From NCBI GenBank assembly GCA_030041375.1, contig JASHOA010000022.1, forward strand, positions 42,894 through 106,893: DNA of 64,000 nucleotides. The letters run 5' to 3'. A model generated the notes under the pieces. It searched no databases. It was given only the letters and a program-made list of their open reading frames with translations, and was not told the DNA's origin. Below, piece after piece: positions 35,441 through 44,535 of the stretch (within the stretch, counting starts at the first letter, position 1; every line of letters starts with the position of its first letter). This DNA comes from Acetobacteraceae bacterium. GTDB taxonomy: Bacteria > Pseudomonadota > Alphaproteobacteria > Acetobacterales > Acetobacteraceae. The position numbers and the translations under genes were made by a program.

Positions 35441-36345
35441 GCGAGGCTGCCACCGCAGCCGGCGCCCCAACACGCGCTCACCGGGCGGGACTTTTTGCCC
35501 GCTCGGGCGGCGTCTTGACGCTGATTTTTGTCGGACCGTTTCTTCTCTATGTCGCGGCCTTCCTGATTCTGCCGACTCTGATGCTGCTGGCCACCGCCTT
35601 CAGCGGCGCGCACGGATTCACCTGGCGCTATGTCGGCGAGCTCGATCAGGCGCAGACGCTGATCGCGTTCCGCAACTCGATCGAGCTTTCGGCCGCCTCC
35701 GCCCTGGTCGGCCTCGTCATCGGGGCACTGGCGGCCTATTTCGTGATGCGGCCGGGGATGCCGCGCGGCCTTGGCTCGCTCGTCACCACGTTCAGCGCCG
35801 TCGCCGCCAATTTCGCCGGCGTGCCGCTGGCGTTCGCGTTCATTGCGACGCTCGGCAGCCTCGGGGTGATCACGGTCTGGCTGAAGTCGATCGGGATCGA
35901 CCTCTACGGCGCCGGGTTCCGGCTCTATTCGATCCTCGGGCTCGTCATCGTCTACGCCTATTTCCAGGTGCCGCTGATGATCATCGTGATCACGCCGGCG
36001 CTGGAGGCGCTGCGGAAGCAGTGGCGGGAGGCGGCGGAGAATCTCGGTGCCTCGAGCGTCGATTACTGGCGGTATGTCGGGCTGCCGATCCTGCTGCCGT
36101 CCTTGCTTTCGGCCTATATCCTGCTGTTCGGCAATGCGTTCTCGGCCTATGCGACACCCTATGCGATCTCTTCGGGGATCGTCGCACTGGTACCGGTCGA
36201 GATCAGCAATGTGCTCTCGGGCAATGTCATGCTCTCGCCCCAGACCGGGGCGGCACTCGCCTTCGGGATGATTCTCGTCATGGTGGCGGTGATGGGCCTT
36301 TACGCGCTGATCGCCCGGCAGGTCGGGCGCTGGGCACGGCCATGA
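35437..36345 (+). CDS. ABC transporter permease (PotB-like)
   Basis: 302 residues, six membrane helices. The EAA cytoplasmic loop that contacts the ATPase is seen at EALRKQWREAAENLGASSVD, followed by YWRYVGLPILLPSL. It begins with GTG overlapping the stop of the binding-protein gene (GTGA), and its own stop overlaps the next permease ATG (ATGA), so the whole transporter is translationally coupled. This is the first permease of the pair. Confidence 0.88.
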   Translation: MSEAATAAGAPTRAHRAGLFARSGGVLTLIFVGPFLLYVAAFLILPTLMLLATAFSGAHGFTWRYVGELDQAQTLIAFRNSIELSAASALVGLVIGALAAYFVMRPGMPRGLGSLVTTFSAVAANFAGVPLAFAFIATLGSLGVITVWLKSIGIDLYGAGFRLYSILGLVIVYAYFQVPLMIIVITPALEALRKQWREAAENLGASSVDYWRYVGLPILLPSLLSAYILLFGNAFSAYATPYAISSGIVALVPVEISNVLSGNVMLSPQTGAALAFGMILVMVAVMGLYALIARQVGRWARP

Positions 36346-37121
36346 GAAAACGCCGTCGTTCCGAAACCGGGCCGAAAATCGGGCTCGTCTTGATCGGGCT
36401 CTATTTCCTGGTGCCGCTGGTCTCGACCGGCGCCTTCAGCTTCTGGGAGGGCGGCAACCGCTACGGGTTGCGTGCCTATGTCGCGCTCGTGCATGAGCAG
36501 CAGCTCTGGCAAAGCCTCGGGCTGTCGCTAAGGCTGGCGATCGAGACGATCCTGGTCGGGCTGGTGATCCTGGTGCCGGCGGTGTTCTGGATGAACCTCC
36601 GCGTGCAGAGGCTCCGCGCGCTGTTCGACTTCGTCTCGGTATTGCCGTTCGTGGTGCCGCCGATCGCACTGGTGGCCGGACTGACGGCGCTTTACAGGGG
36701 GCCTTCATGGTTCGTCGGCACGGCCAACTATCTCGTCGTGCCGTACGTCATTCTCGCCCTTCCCTACACCTACCGGGCGCTCGAAGTGGGAATGCGGGCC
36801 CTCGATCTGCGCACCTTGACGGAAGCGGCGCAGAGCGTGGGAGCAGGCTGGCTCTCGATCATGTTCCGGGTGATCGTGCCCAATCTCTCGACGGCGCTGA
36901 TCGGGGCGGCGCTGCTGACGATTGCGATCGTGATGGGTGAGTTCACGTTCGCGAACATCCTGCTGTTCAACACGTTTGCGGTCTATATCAACTATGTCGG
37001 CCAGACTGCGGCGACCGAGGCGGCAGCGTTGACGCTGCTTTCGTTCCTGATCACCTGGCTGGCCATGCTGGGCGTGCTGCTGACCGGAAGGGGGCAGGTG
37101 CAGATCGGAGGGGCGCGCTGA
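36342..37121 (+). CDS. ABC transporter permease (PotC-like)
   Basis: 259 residues, six membrane helices. EAA loop: DLRTLTEAAQSVGAGWLSIM then FRVIVPNLSTALIGAALLT. It pairs with the preceding permease to form the membrane channel of a polyamine-type importer. Overlaps: ATGA with the upstream gene, TGATG with the downstream ATPase gene. Confidence 0.88.
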   Translation: MRKRRRSETGPKIGLVLIGLYFLVPLVSTGAFSFWEGGNRYGLRAYVALVHEQQLWQSLGLSLRLAIETILVGLVILVPAVFWMNLRVQRLRALFDFVSVLPFVVPPIALVAGLTALYRGPSWFVGTANYLVVPYVILALPYTYRALEVGMRALDLRTLTEAAQSVGAGWLSIMFRVIVPNLSTALIGAALLTIAIVMGEFTFANILLFNTFAVYINYVGQTAATEAAALTLLSFLITWLAMLGVLLTGRGQVQIGGAR

Positions 37122-38182
37122 TGGGCTATCTCGAAGTCGAGGGAGTGGCGAAGAGCTTCGGTCCGGCGAAGGTGCTGAGCGATGTTTCGCTGGCGCTGGA
37201 AGAGGGCGAGTTCGTGTCCCTGCTCGGGCCTTCGGGATGCGGCAAGACGACGCTGCTCCGCATCGTTGCCGGGTTCGAGGAGCCGGACCGGGGTACGGTC
37301 AGGCTGGCCGGGACGGAGATCACCGCCGAGCCGCCGGCGAAGCGGCAGATGGGGATGGTGTTCCAGGCGTACTCGCTGTTCCCGAACATGACGGCAGAGG
37401 AAAATATCCGTTTCGGGCTGAAGGTGCGGCGGGTCGATGCGAATGAGCAGGCGGAGCGGGCGCAAGAACTGCTGGAGCTGGTCGGGCTCATGCAGCACCG
37501 GGGGAAATATCCGCACCAGCTTTCCGGCGGGCAGCAGCAGCGCGTGGCGCTGGCGCGGGCGCTGGCGATCCGCCCCCTGGCCCTGCTTCTCGACGAGCCG
37601 CTGTCGGCGCTCGATGCCAAGGTCAGGGTGCAGTTGCGCGAGGAGATCCGGCGCATTCAGCAGGAGACGAAGGTAACGACGATTTTCGTCACGCACGACC
37701 AGGAAGAGGCGCTCTCCATCTCGGATCGGGTGGTGGTGATGCACCAGGGCCAGCTTTCGCAAGTGGGCACGCCGGCTGCGATTTATGGCGAGCCGGACAA
37801 CATCTTCGTGGCGCGATTCGTGGGTGCGGTGGCGGAGTTGCCGGCGGAGGTGGTGGACGGGACGGAAGGGATTGTCGAGTTGTTCGGGCGGAAGGTGCGG
37901 GCCGCGCGGGCGCAGGGGATGGCGGCGGGCACACGCATCTACTTCCTGCTGCGCCCGGAGACGGTGCGGGTGGGGCCGGAGGGCGCGAATGGCGGACTGG
38001 ACGGGACGATCGCAGGACGGACGTTCTTCGGCGCGCTGACCAGCCTCAGGATCGAGCTTGCCGACGGGCACGGCAGCGTGACGACGGCGATGCCGAGCGA
38101 CCAGGCGGGCGAACTGACGCCGGGGGCGCGCGTTTCGGTTTCCTGGGCGGACGATGCGCCGCGCATCCTGCGGCGGGAGTGA
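37121..38182 (+). CDS. ABC transporter ATP-binding protein (PotA-like)
   Basis: 353 residues. Walker A GPSGCGKTTLLRI, Q-loop region MVFQAYSLFPNM, ABC signature LSGGQQQRVALARAL, Walker B LLLDEPLSALDAKVR and switch His in TIFVTHDQEEA. Residues after about 240 form the C-terminal TOBE-type regulatory domain (LLRPETVRVGPEGANGG). It supplies energy to the importer encoded just upstream and completes a four-gene transport operon. Confidence 0.9.
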   Translation: MGYLEVEGVAKSFGPAKVLSDVSLALEEGEFVSLLGPSGCGKTTLLRIVAGFEEPDRGTVRLAGTEITAEPPAKRQMGMVFQAYSLFPNMTAEENIRFGLKVRRVDANEQAERAQELLELVGLMQHRGKYPHQLSGGQQQRVALARALAIRPLALLLDEPLSALDAKVRVQLREEIRRIQQETKVTTIFVTHDQEEALSISDRVVVMHQGQLSQVGTPAAIYGEPDNIFVARFVGAVAELPAEVVDGTEGIVELFGRKVRAARAQGMAAGTRIYFLLRPETVRVGPEGANGGLDGTIAGRTFFGALTSLRIELADGHGSVTTAMPSDQAGELTPGARVSVSWADDAPRILRRE

Positions 38183-38261
38183 GGTGACCGACGCGGCGCT
38201 CGTTGTGCATTTTTGCGGAGGCGCCTGAGAATCGGCGTGCTTTATGGAAGGAGAGGCAAAC

Positions 38262-38960
38262 ATGGTCGTTGCGGTAACAGTAGACAACAAGAATGCCATC
38301 GGGCTGGTCGCGGTCTCCAGCATGCGCGGATTGTTCCACGATGCGCCGGGCGAAGGCCAGGGGAGCTTTTGGGGAAGCAGGCTTCTCAGCACCTTCACGA
38401 TCTCCGAGCCGAAAGGCTGTATCGGTTATGCTTATAACGGACATACAGCGATGCTGGCGCGGGTCGACGGCACTGTCGCGGCCGTGGTCGGGTGGAATCC
38501 CAGCAGCTACATGACCGCGCAGGTGAAAACAATGATCGCGAATGTGATGGGCACCAAGAACAGATTCACCTGCGAAGGGACGTGGTACAACGATGCACCG
38601 ATGATCCACGACCCGACGGCGATCAGCGTTGAAATTCCGATTAACGGGGAGGATGCCAAGAAGTTTGGGACCTCGATCAGCGGGCTCGTCGGTGGCACGG
38701 GTGTGGGAGGTGCCAACTTCGAGTACACATTCCTGCCGGCGGAGATGGAAAGCAACGATCATCCGTTCGTCGGGCAATGCACCGAGCTTGCGGTAGTGGT
38801 GCTGTGCGCATGGCTGCACGAGTTCCAGGACCAGCCGGGCTGCACGGAACTCAAGAATGCGCTCTTCAACATGGCGAACAGTCAGAACATGAGTGAGAGA
38901 AACCTGATGCAAGGCAAGATGATGCAGTTCATTTCGAACTGGAACAACTCTCACCACTGA
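38262..38960 (+). CDS. Protein of unknown function with atypical composition
   Basis: 232 residues; GGAAGGAGAGG lies just upstream of the ATG, one of the best ribosome sites in the window. I do not recognise the family. There is no signal peptide and no clear membrane helix. The sequence is rich in Asn, Met and Gly, has five cysteines spread through it (KGCIGY, FTCEG, GQCTEL, VLCAWL, PGCTEL) and a Gly-rich central SGLVGGTGVGGANFEY. Base composition looks lower in GC than its neighbours, hinting at recent acquisition. It sits 79 bases after the ABC ATPase gene, so could be in that operon, but the function is open. Confidence 0.7.
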   Translation: MVVAVTVDNKNAIGLVAVSSMRGLFHDAPGEGQGSFWGSRLLSTFTISEPKGCIGYAYNGHTAMLARVDGTVAAVVGWNPSSYMTAQVKTMIANVMGTKNRFTCEGTWYNDAPMIHDPTAISVEIPINGEDAKKFGTSISGLVGGTGVGGANFEYTFLPAEMESNDHPFVGQCTELAVVVLCAWLHEFQDQPGCTELKNALFNMANSQNMSERNLMQGKMMQFISNWNNSHH

Positions 38961-39006
38961 CACCTCGCCGCCCGAGGGCAGGCATACAGAAGCAGGGGCA
39001 GCGGGG

Positions 39007-39495
39007 ATGATACGGGGGGACGGGATCGAGGTGCGAACCTTCGAGCGCGGGCATCATGCGGCTTGGCTGCCGCTGTGGCGCGGTTACCAGGCTTTCTACA
39101 AGGTCGATATTCCGCCCGAGATCTCGAACGTGACCTGGGCAAGGCTGCTCGATCCGGCGGAGCCGCTTGGCGGAGCGCTGGCCTGGCAGGGCTCTTCGGC
39201 GGTCGGCCTCGTGCATCACATCCGGCATCGCTCGTCCTGGACGGAGGGCGATTACTGCTATCTTCAGGACCTGTTCGTTGCGCCGGAGATACGGGGACAG
39301 GGAATCGGCCGGCGGCTGATCGACTACGTTTACGAGACCGCCGCCAGGGACGGATGCGTCAGGGTTTATTGGCTGACGCACGAGACGAACACGGTGGCGA
39401 TGCGGCTTTACGACCGGATCGCGGAACGGACCCGGTTCATCCATTACCGCCGGAACCTGGCGGCCAATCTGCCGCAGCCCCGGAGCGAAGGATGA
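39007..39495 (+). CDS. GNAT-family N-acetyltransferase
   Basis: 162 residues. The acetyl-CoA-binding motif A is clear in YLQDLFVAPEIRGQGIGRRL (Q/R-x-x-G-x-G/A), followed by IDYVYETAARDGCVRVYWLT and the C-terminal AMRLYDRIAERTRFIHYRR. It transfers an acetyl group from acetyl-CoA to an amine; the acceptor is unknown. The trpG coding region starts 55 bases downstream, so it lies at the right boundary of the trpE-trpG insert. Confidence 0.85.
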   Translation: MIRGDGIEVRTFERGHHAAWLPLWRGYQAFYKVDIPPEISNVTWARLLDPAEPLGGALAWQGSSAVGLVHHIRHRSSWTEGDYCYLQDLFVAPEIRGQGIGRRLIDYVYETAARDGCVRVYWLTHETNTVAMRLYDRIAERTRFIHYRRNLAANLPQPRSEG

Positions 39496-39550
39496 GCGGG
39501 TGTCGCGGACCCGCATTGACCCCGACGCGGAGGCTTCCCAGAATGGCGCC

Positions 39551-40147
39551 ATGCTGCTTCTGATCGACAACTACGACAGCTTCACATTCAACCTGGTGCA
39601 CTTCCTGGGCGAGGTCGGCGGCACCTCCGAGGTGTGGCGGAACGATGCGATCAGTGTGGAAGAGGCGTTGGCCAGAAAGCCCGAGGCGATCGTGCTGTCG
39701 CCGGGGCCTTGCACGCCGAACGAGGCGGGAATTTGCGTTCCGCTGATTCGCGCCGCGGTAGGAAAGGTGCCGATTCTCGGCGTGTGCCTGGGGCACCAGG
39801 CGGTTGGCCAGGCGTTCGGGGGGACGATCGAACGTGCGCCGGTGCCGATGCACGGCAAGACGAGCCGCATCTTTCATGACGGGAGCCCCCTGTTCACCGG
39901 GGTCAAAAACCCGCTCGTCGCCACCCGCTATCACAGCCTGGTCGTTTCCCGCGCCAGGCTGCCGGCCGAGCTTGTGGTATCCGCCTGGACGGAGGACGGC
40001 ATCGTGATGGGTCTCAGGCACCGGGTGGCGCCCGTGTTCGGGGTACAGTTCCACCCGGAGAGCATCGCAAGCGAGGAGGGACACGCGATCCTCGCCAATT
40101 TTCTGGCCATCGTCCGCGGCGCCAACGCTCCCGCCAGGGCGGCCTGA
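39551..40147 (+). CDS. trpG: Anthranilate synthase component II (glutamine amidotransferase)
   Basis: 198 residues from MLLLIDNYDSFTFNLVHFLG. Class I amidotransferase triad: Cys in GVCLGHQAVGQAFGG, His-Glu in FGVQFHPESIASE. It hydrolyses glutamine and passes ammonia to TrpE. An in-frame GTG at 39500 would add 17 residues without family support. trpD follows after 12 bases. Its partner gene trpE is 15 kb upstream in the same orientation. Confidence 0.95.
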   Translation: MLLLIDNYDSFTFNLVHFLGEVGGTSEVWRNDAISVEEALARKPEAIVLSPGPCTPNEAGICVPLIRAAVGKVPILGVCLGHQAVGQAFGGTIERAPVPMHGKTSRIFHDGSPLFTGVKNPLVATRYHSLVVSRARLPAELVVSAWTEDGIVMGLRHRVAPVFGVQFHPESIASEEGHAILANFLAIVRGANAPARAA

Positions 40148-40159
40148 GCGGGCCCCACC

Positions 40160-41182
40160 GTGTCGTCAGGGCTGAAGCCTGTTCTCGCCCGCCTGGCGAA
40201 TCGCGCCACGTTGAGCGAGCCGGAGGCGGAAGAGGCGTTCGGGATCATCATGTCGGGAGAGGCGACACCGGCGCAGATCGCGGCCCTTCTGATGGCGATG
40301 CGGGTGAGGGGCGAGACGGTGCCGGAGATTGCCGGCGCGGTCAGGGCGATGCGCCGGCGCATGGTGGCGGTGGAGGCACCGGCGGAGGCGATGGATGTCT
40401 GCGGCACCGGGGGGGATGCGGCCGGAACACTCAATGTCTCGACCGCGGTCACGTTCGTGGTGGCAGGCGCCGGCGTGCCGGTGGCCAAGCACGGCAACCG
40501 GGCGCTTTCCTCTCAGACCGGGGGAGCGGACGTGCTGGAGGCGCTCGGGGTCAAGATCGAGATCCCGTTTCCCCGCCTGGCGGAGGTGCTGAATGCCGCC
40601 GGCTCGGTATTTCTTCTCGCGCCGCGCCATCACGCGGCGTTGCATCATGCGGGGGGGCCGCGCCAGGAGATCGGGACGCGGACGATCTTCAACCTGCTCG
40701 GCCCGCTCGCCAACCCGGCGCGCGTCCGGCGCCAGCTTGTCGGCGTGTTTGCCCCGGAATGGGCGCGGCCGATGGCGGAAACACTTGGCCGGCTTGGCTC
40801 GGAACGGGCATGGGTGGTGCACGGCCAGGGGCTCGACGAGCTGACGCTGGCGGGTGAGAACCAGGTGGCGGCGCTTTCGGCGGACGGCATACGCGAATTC
40901 GAGCTGACCCCGGAGGAGGCCGGATTCGAGCGCGTGCCGGCTGAGGCCATCCGCGGAGGCAAGGCGGCGAGGAATGCCGCCGCGCTGGTGGCGATGCTGA
41001 TGGACGAGCCGGGGCCGTACCGGGATACCGTGCTGTTCAACGCGGGCGCGGCGCTGGTGGTGGCGGGGCGCGCTTCGAACGTGCGTGCCGGGGTGGCGGA
41101 GGCGGCCGAGGTAGTGGCCTCGGGCCGGGCATTGGCCGCGCTCGAGGCGCTGAGAAGCGAGAGCGCGAGGGCGGTCGGATGA
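40160..41182 (+). CDS. trpD: Anthranilate phosphoribosyltransferase
   Basis: 340 residues, GTG start. The catalytic glycine-rich loop [38 protein letters not shown] and [16 protein letters not shown] are the family signatures. It attaches phosphoribose from PRPP to anthranilate, the second step of tryptophan synthesis. The stop overlaps the trpC start (ATGA). Confidence 0.95.
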   Translation: MSSGLKPVLARLANRATLSEPEAEEAFGIIMSGEATPAQIAALLMAMRVRGETVPEIAGAVRAMRRRMVAVEAPAEAMDVCGTGGDAAGTLNVSTAVTFVVAGAGVPVAKHGNRALSSQTGGADVLEALGVKIEIPFPRLAEVLNAAGSVFLLAPRHHAALHHAGGPRQEIGTRTIFNLLGPLANPARVRRQLVGVFAPEWARPMAETLGRLGSERAWVVHGQGLDELTLAGENQVAALSADGIREFELTPEEAGFERVPAEAIRGGKAARNAAALVAMLMDEPGPYRDTVLFNAGAALVVAGRASNVRAGVAEAAEVVASGRALAALEALRSESARAVG

Positions 41183-41991
41183 GCCCGGGAGTGGCGCCGG
41201 ACGCGCTCGCGCGCATCTGCCAGGACACGCGGGCGGCGGTGGCCAACGCGAAGGCCGAGACGAGCATCGAGACGCTGAAGAACCGGATTGGTGGCGCAGA
41301 GGAAGGCACGCGGCGGTTCGGCCTGGCGCTCAAGGAGCGGGTCGCGGAGGCAGGCTTTTCGTTGATCGCGGAGATCAAGAAGGCTTCTCCTTCGGCGGGG
41401 CTGATTCGGCCCGACTTCGATCCAGCGGCGCTGGCCCGTGCCTACGAAGCAGGCGGTGCCACATGCCTCTCGGTGCTCACTGACGCTCATTACTTTCAGG
41501 GCAGCCCGGCGCATCTGAAGGCAGCGCGGGCGGCGGTGCATCTGCCGGTGCTGCGGAAGGATTTCATTCTCGATCCGTGGCAGGTCTATGAGAGCCGGGC
41601 CATGGGTGCCGACGCGATCCTCCTGATCATGGCGGCACTGGAAGACGAGGAGGCGCGGGAGCTGGAGGCTCTGGCCCGGGCGCTCGACATGGATGTGCTG
41701 GCGGAGGTGCACGAGCCCAGGGAACTCGAGAGGGCACTTGGGCTCGAGACGACGTTGATCGGGATCAATAACCGTAATCTCAAGACATTGGAAACAAATA
41801 TTAACGTCACATTGGAGCTGGCGCCGCAGGTGCCACCCGATCGTTTCCTGGTCAGCGAGAGCGGGATTGCGAGCCATGACGATGTGCGGCGACTGGTGGC
41901 GGTAGGGTCGCATTGCTTCCTGGTGGGGGAAGGGCTGATGCGCGAGAGGGACGTGGCGGCGGCGACGCGGCGGCTGCTCGGCGAGGAATGA
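41179..41991 (+). CDS. trpC: Indole-3-glycerol phosphate synthase
   Basis: 270 residues, TIM barrel. Signature [20 protein letters not shown], catalytic Lys in [15 protein letters not shown], then [14 protein letters not shown] and [12 protein letters not shown]. It closes the ring of the CdRP intermediate to give indole-3-glycerol phosphate. The gene overlaps trpD and moaC by four bases on either side. Confidence 0.95.
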   Translation: MSPGVAPDALARICQDTRAAVANAKAETSIETLKNRIGGAEEGTRRFGLALKERVAEAGFSLIAEIKKASPSAGLIRPDFDPAALARAYEAGGATCLSVLTDAHYFQGSPAHLKAARAAVHLPVLRKDFILDPWQVYESRAMGADAILLIMAALEDEEARELEALARALDMDVLAEVHEPRELERALGLETTLIGINNRNLKTLETNINVTLELAPQVPPDRFLVSESGIASHDDVRRLVAVGSHCFLVGEGLMRERDVAAATRRLLGEE

Positions 41992-42467
41992 GCAAGGGGC
42001 TTACCCATCTCGACCACGAAGGCCGCGCCGCCATGGTGGATGTGGGCGGTAAGCGAGAGACCGAGCGGACGGCGACCGCAGAGGCGCGGGTCGTCATGCT
42101 GGCGGCCACACTGGCGCGGATACTGGACGGGACGGCGCCGAAGGGGGATGTACTGGCGGCGGCACGGATTGCCGGCATCATGGCGGCCAAGCGGACGGCT
42201 GAACTCATTCCACTTTGCCATCCGCTGGCGCTTTCTTCAGTGGCCATAACACTTGCTGCGGACGAAGCCGGACCGGCAGTGGAGATTGCGGCGACGGTGA
42301 AGACGAGTGGGAAGACGGGGGTGGAGATGGAGGCGCTGACGGCGGCGGCGGTGGCGGCGCTGACCCTCTACGACATGCTGAAGTCGGTGGATCGGGGCAT
42401 GCGGATCGAGGCACTCAGGCTGACCCACAAGGCGGGGGGCAAGTCCGGCGAGTATCGCGCGGCGTGA
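41988..42467 (+). CDS. moaC: Cyclic pyranopterin monophosphate synthase
   Basis: 159 residues from [12 protein letters not shown]. MoaC motifs: [45 protein letters not shown] and the C-terminal [20 protein letters not shown]. It forms cPMP in molybdenum cofactor synthesis, which the molybdoenzymes at 3-8 kb and 17.7 kb need. ATGA overlap with trpC selects this start. Confidence 0.95.
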   Translation: MSKGLTHLDHEGRAAMVDVGGKRETERTATAEARVVMLAATLARILDGTAPKGDVLAAARIAGIMAAKRTAELIPLCHPLALSSVAITLAADEAGPAVEIAATVKTSGKTGVEMEALTAAAVAALTLYDMLKSVDRGMRIEALRLTHKAGGKSGEYRAA

Positions 42468-42480
42468 GGCCAGGCAGAGG

Positions 42481-43686
42481 ATGCTGAGCGTCGAGGAAGC
42501 ACGCGCGCGGATCCTGGCGCCACTCAGGCCGACGCCTGCGGAAGTCGTTTCGCTGGCCGTGGCCTTCGGCCGTGTGAGCGCCGAGCCGATCGTGGCGCGG
42601 CGGACGCAACCGCCGTGCGATGTTTCGGCCATGGACGGGTTTGCGTTGCACGCCGTGGACGGAAGGATGGGGGCGCGGCTCACGGTGATCGGCAGCGCGC
42701 CGGCCGGGCACCCGTTTGCCGGGCGCGTTGGGCCGGGCGAGACAGTGCGCGTCTTCACCGGCAGCGTGATGCCGGATGGGGCGGATGCGGTCCTGCCGCA
42801 GGAGGATGCAAAGGACGAAGGATCGCGCATCGTGATCGGCGAGGCGGTGCGAGACGGACAGCATGTCCGGCGGGCCGGGCAGGATTTCTCGGAAGGCGTT
42901 GCGCTCGCCCCGGCGGGGAAGCGGTTGACGGCGCGCGATATCGGGCTTGCGGCGGCGGCGAATCATCCCTGGATCGCGGTGCACCGGGCGCCGCGGGTGG
43001 CGATTCTTGCTACCGGCGACGAGATCGCGCTGCCAGGGGAAGCGCTGCCGCCGGGTGGGATCGTGAGTTCGAATGCGCATGCACTGGGTGCGCTGGTCAG
43101 GGCGGGTGGTGGGGAGGTGACCCTGCTGCCGATCGTGCGGGATGACGCGGCGGCGATCGCGGAGGCAGCCGAGGCGGCGCGGGGGATGGATCTCCTGGTG
43201 ACGACCGGGGGAGCGAGCGTCGGGCAGTTCGACCTAGTGCAGGCGGGGCTCGAGCGGCTCGGCTTCGTGCTCGATTTCTGGAAGATCGCGATGCGGCCAG
43301 GCAAGCCGCTGATTGCCGGGCGCGTGGGCGCGGTCCCGATTCTCGGGCTGCCGGGGAACCCGGTGTCTGCGATGGTGTGTGCCATTCTCTTTCTGTTGCC
43401 CGCGGTGGCGCGGCTCACGGGACAGGAAGGGGAGACGCTGGCGAGCGAAGAGGCAAGGTTGGGCGCGGCGGTGGCGGCCAATGACGGGCGGGCCGACCAT
43501 CTCAGGGCCAGGCTTTCGCGGGATGGCGCCGGGCGCCTGGTTGTGACCGCGTTTCCGCGCCAGGATTCCTCACTGATGCGGCTCCTGGCCGAGGCCGACG
43601 CGCTGATCGTGCGGCCGCCGCATGCCCCTGCCCTGCCCGCCGACGCGGCGGTTCCGGTGATCCGGCTGGATCGGCTTGGCATCTGA
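42481..43686 (+). CDS. moeA: Molybdopterin molybdenumtransferase
   Basis: 401 residues. N-terminal domain with PPCDVSAMDGFAL, the gephyrin-like insert GSVMPDGADAVLPQED, then the MoCF-binding core ILATGDEIALPGEALPPG, SSNAHAL, TTGGASVGQFD and ILGLPGNPVSAMV. It inserts molybdate into adenylylated molybdopterin. It follows moaC by 13 bases and is the second cofactor gene in this operon. Confidence 0.95.
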   Translation: MLSVEEARARILAPLRPTPAEVVSLAVAFGRVSAEPIVARRTQPPCDVSAMDGFALHAVDGRMGARLTVIGSAPAGHPFAGRVGPGETVRVFTGSVMPDGADAVLPQEDAKDEGSRIVIGEAVRDGQHVRRAGQDFSEGVALAPAGKRLTARDIGLAAAANHPWIAVHRAPRVAILATGDEIALPGEALPPGGIVSSNAHALGALVRAGGGEVTLLPIVRDDAAAIAEAAEAARGMDLLVTTGGASVGQFDLVQAGLERLGFVLDFWKIAMRPGKPLIAGRVGAVPILGLPGNPVSAMVCAILFLLPAVARLTGQEGETLASEEARLGAAVAANDGRADHLRARLSRDGAGRLVVTAFPRQDSSLMRLLAEADALIVRPPHAPALPADAAVPVIRLDRLGI

Positions 43687-43704
43687 AGTGACGGTGAGAA
43701 TCGC

Positions 43705-43733
43705 TTGACGCGGCTTCCGCGCGCGCTTTAGAA
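43705..43733 (+). promoter_or_regulatory. Possible sigma-70-type promoter for lexA
   Basis: TTGACG is followed after 17 bases by TTAGAA, upstream of the lexA start at 43810. The -35 element is good, the -10 element poor. No convincing SOS box overlaps it. Confidence 0.3.
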
Positions 43734-43809
43734 GCCAACAGGGTTGCCGGTTTGTTCCGGTCGCGCTGGGCCGGCCACCGAGGGCGGCCGCGAAAGGGTT
43801 GGGTCCTAC

Positions 43810-44535
43810 ATGCTCACGCGCAAGCAGCACGAGCTTCTGGTCTTCATCGACCGGCATCTCAAGACGTCGGGTTTTTCGCCGAGCTTCGAGGAGATGAAGG
43901 AGGCCCTGCAGCTCAAATCGAAGTCGGGGGTGCATCGGCTGATCTCGGCGTTGGAGGAGCGGGGGTTTCTGCGGCGGCGGCGGCACCGCGCAAGGGCGCT
44001 CGAGGTGCTGCGGATGCCGGCGGAGACGGCGCAGCGCTCCTCCCTCGCGCTCAGGGCCGAGGGGCGCGGCGAGGTGGGAGGGTTTCAGCCGAACGTGATC
44101 CGCGGCGATTTCACCGGCCGGCTGCCAGGGGTGCGGGCCGCCGGCGAGGCGGGCGCGGTGCAAATTCCACTCTACGGGCGGATTGCGGCGGGCCTGCCGA
44201 TCGAGGCGCTACGCGATTCCGGGACGCAAGTCGAGGTGCCGCTGGCCATGCTGAGCAGTGGCGAGCATTACGCGCTTGAGGTAGCCGGGGACTCGATGAT
44301 CGAGGCCGGCATCCTGGACGGCGATACAGCGGTGATCCGCAAGGCCGAAACGGCGGAGAATGGGCAGATCGTGGTGGCGCTGGTGGACGAGGCGGAGGTG
44401 ACGCTCAAGCGGCTGCGCCGGCGCGGCCAGTCGATCGCGCTGGAGCCCGCGAATCCGCGCTACGAGGTCAGGCTTTTGCCGGCTGAGCGGGTGAAGGTGC
44501 AGGGCCGGCTGGTGGCGCTTCTTCGCCGCTACTGA
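43810..44535 (+). CDS. lexA: LexA repressor
   Basis: 241 residues. The N-terminal winged helix starts [19 protein letters not shown] with recognition region [19 protein letters not shown]. The C-terminal S24 domain keeps the Ala-Gly self-cleavage site in [13 protein letters not shown], the nucleophile Ser in [15 protein letters not shown] and the Lys in [11 protein letters not shown]. LexA represses SOS genes until RecA-stimulated self-cleavage. The length and the start are typical of alphaproteobacterial LexA. It overlaps the convergent lipoprotein gene by seven bases. Confidence 0.95.
   Translation: MLTRKQHELLVFIDRHLKTSGFSPSFEEMKEALQLKSKSGVHRLISALEERGFLRRRRHRARALEVLRMPAETAQRSSLALRAEGRGEVGGFQPNVIRGDFTGRLPGVRAAGEAGAVQIPLYGRIAAGLPIEALRDSGTQVEVPLAMLSSGEHYALEVAGDSMIEAGILDGDTAVIRKAETAENGQIVVALVDEAEVTLKRLRRRGQSIALEPANPRYEVRLLPAERVKVQGRLVALLRRY

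Noticed and set aside
43754..43768. GTTC-N7-GCTG upstream of lexA as an SOS box
   Set aside because: Two mismatches in the second half of the GTTC-N7-GTTC consensus, no second copy.
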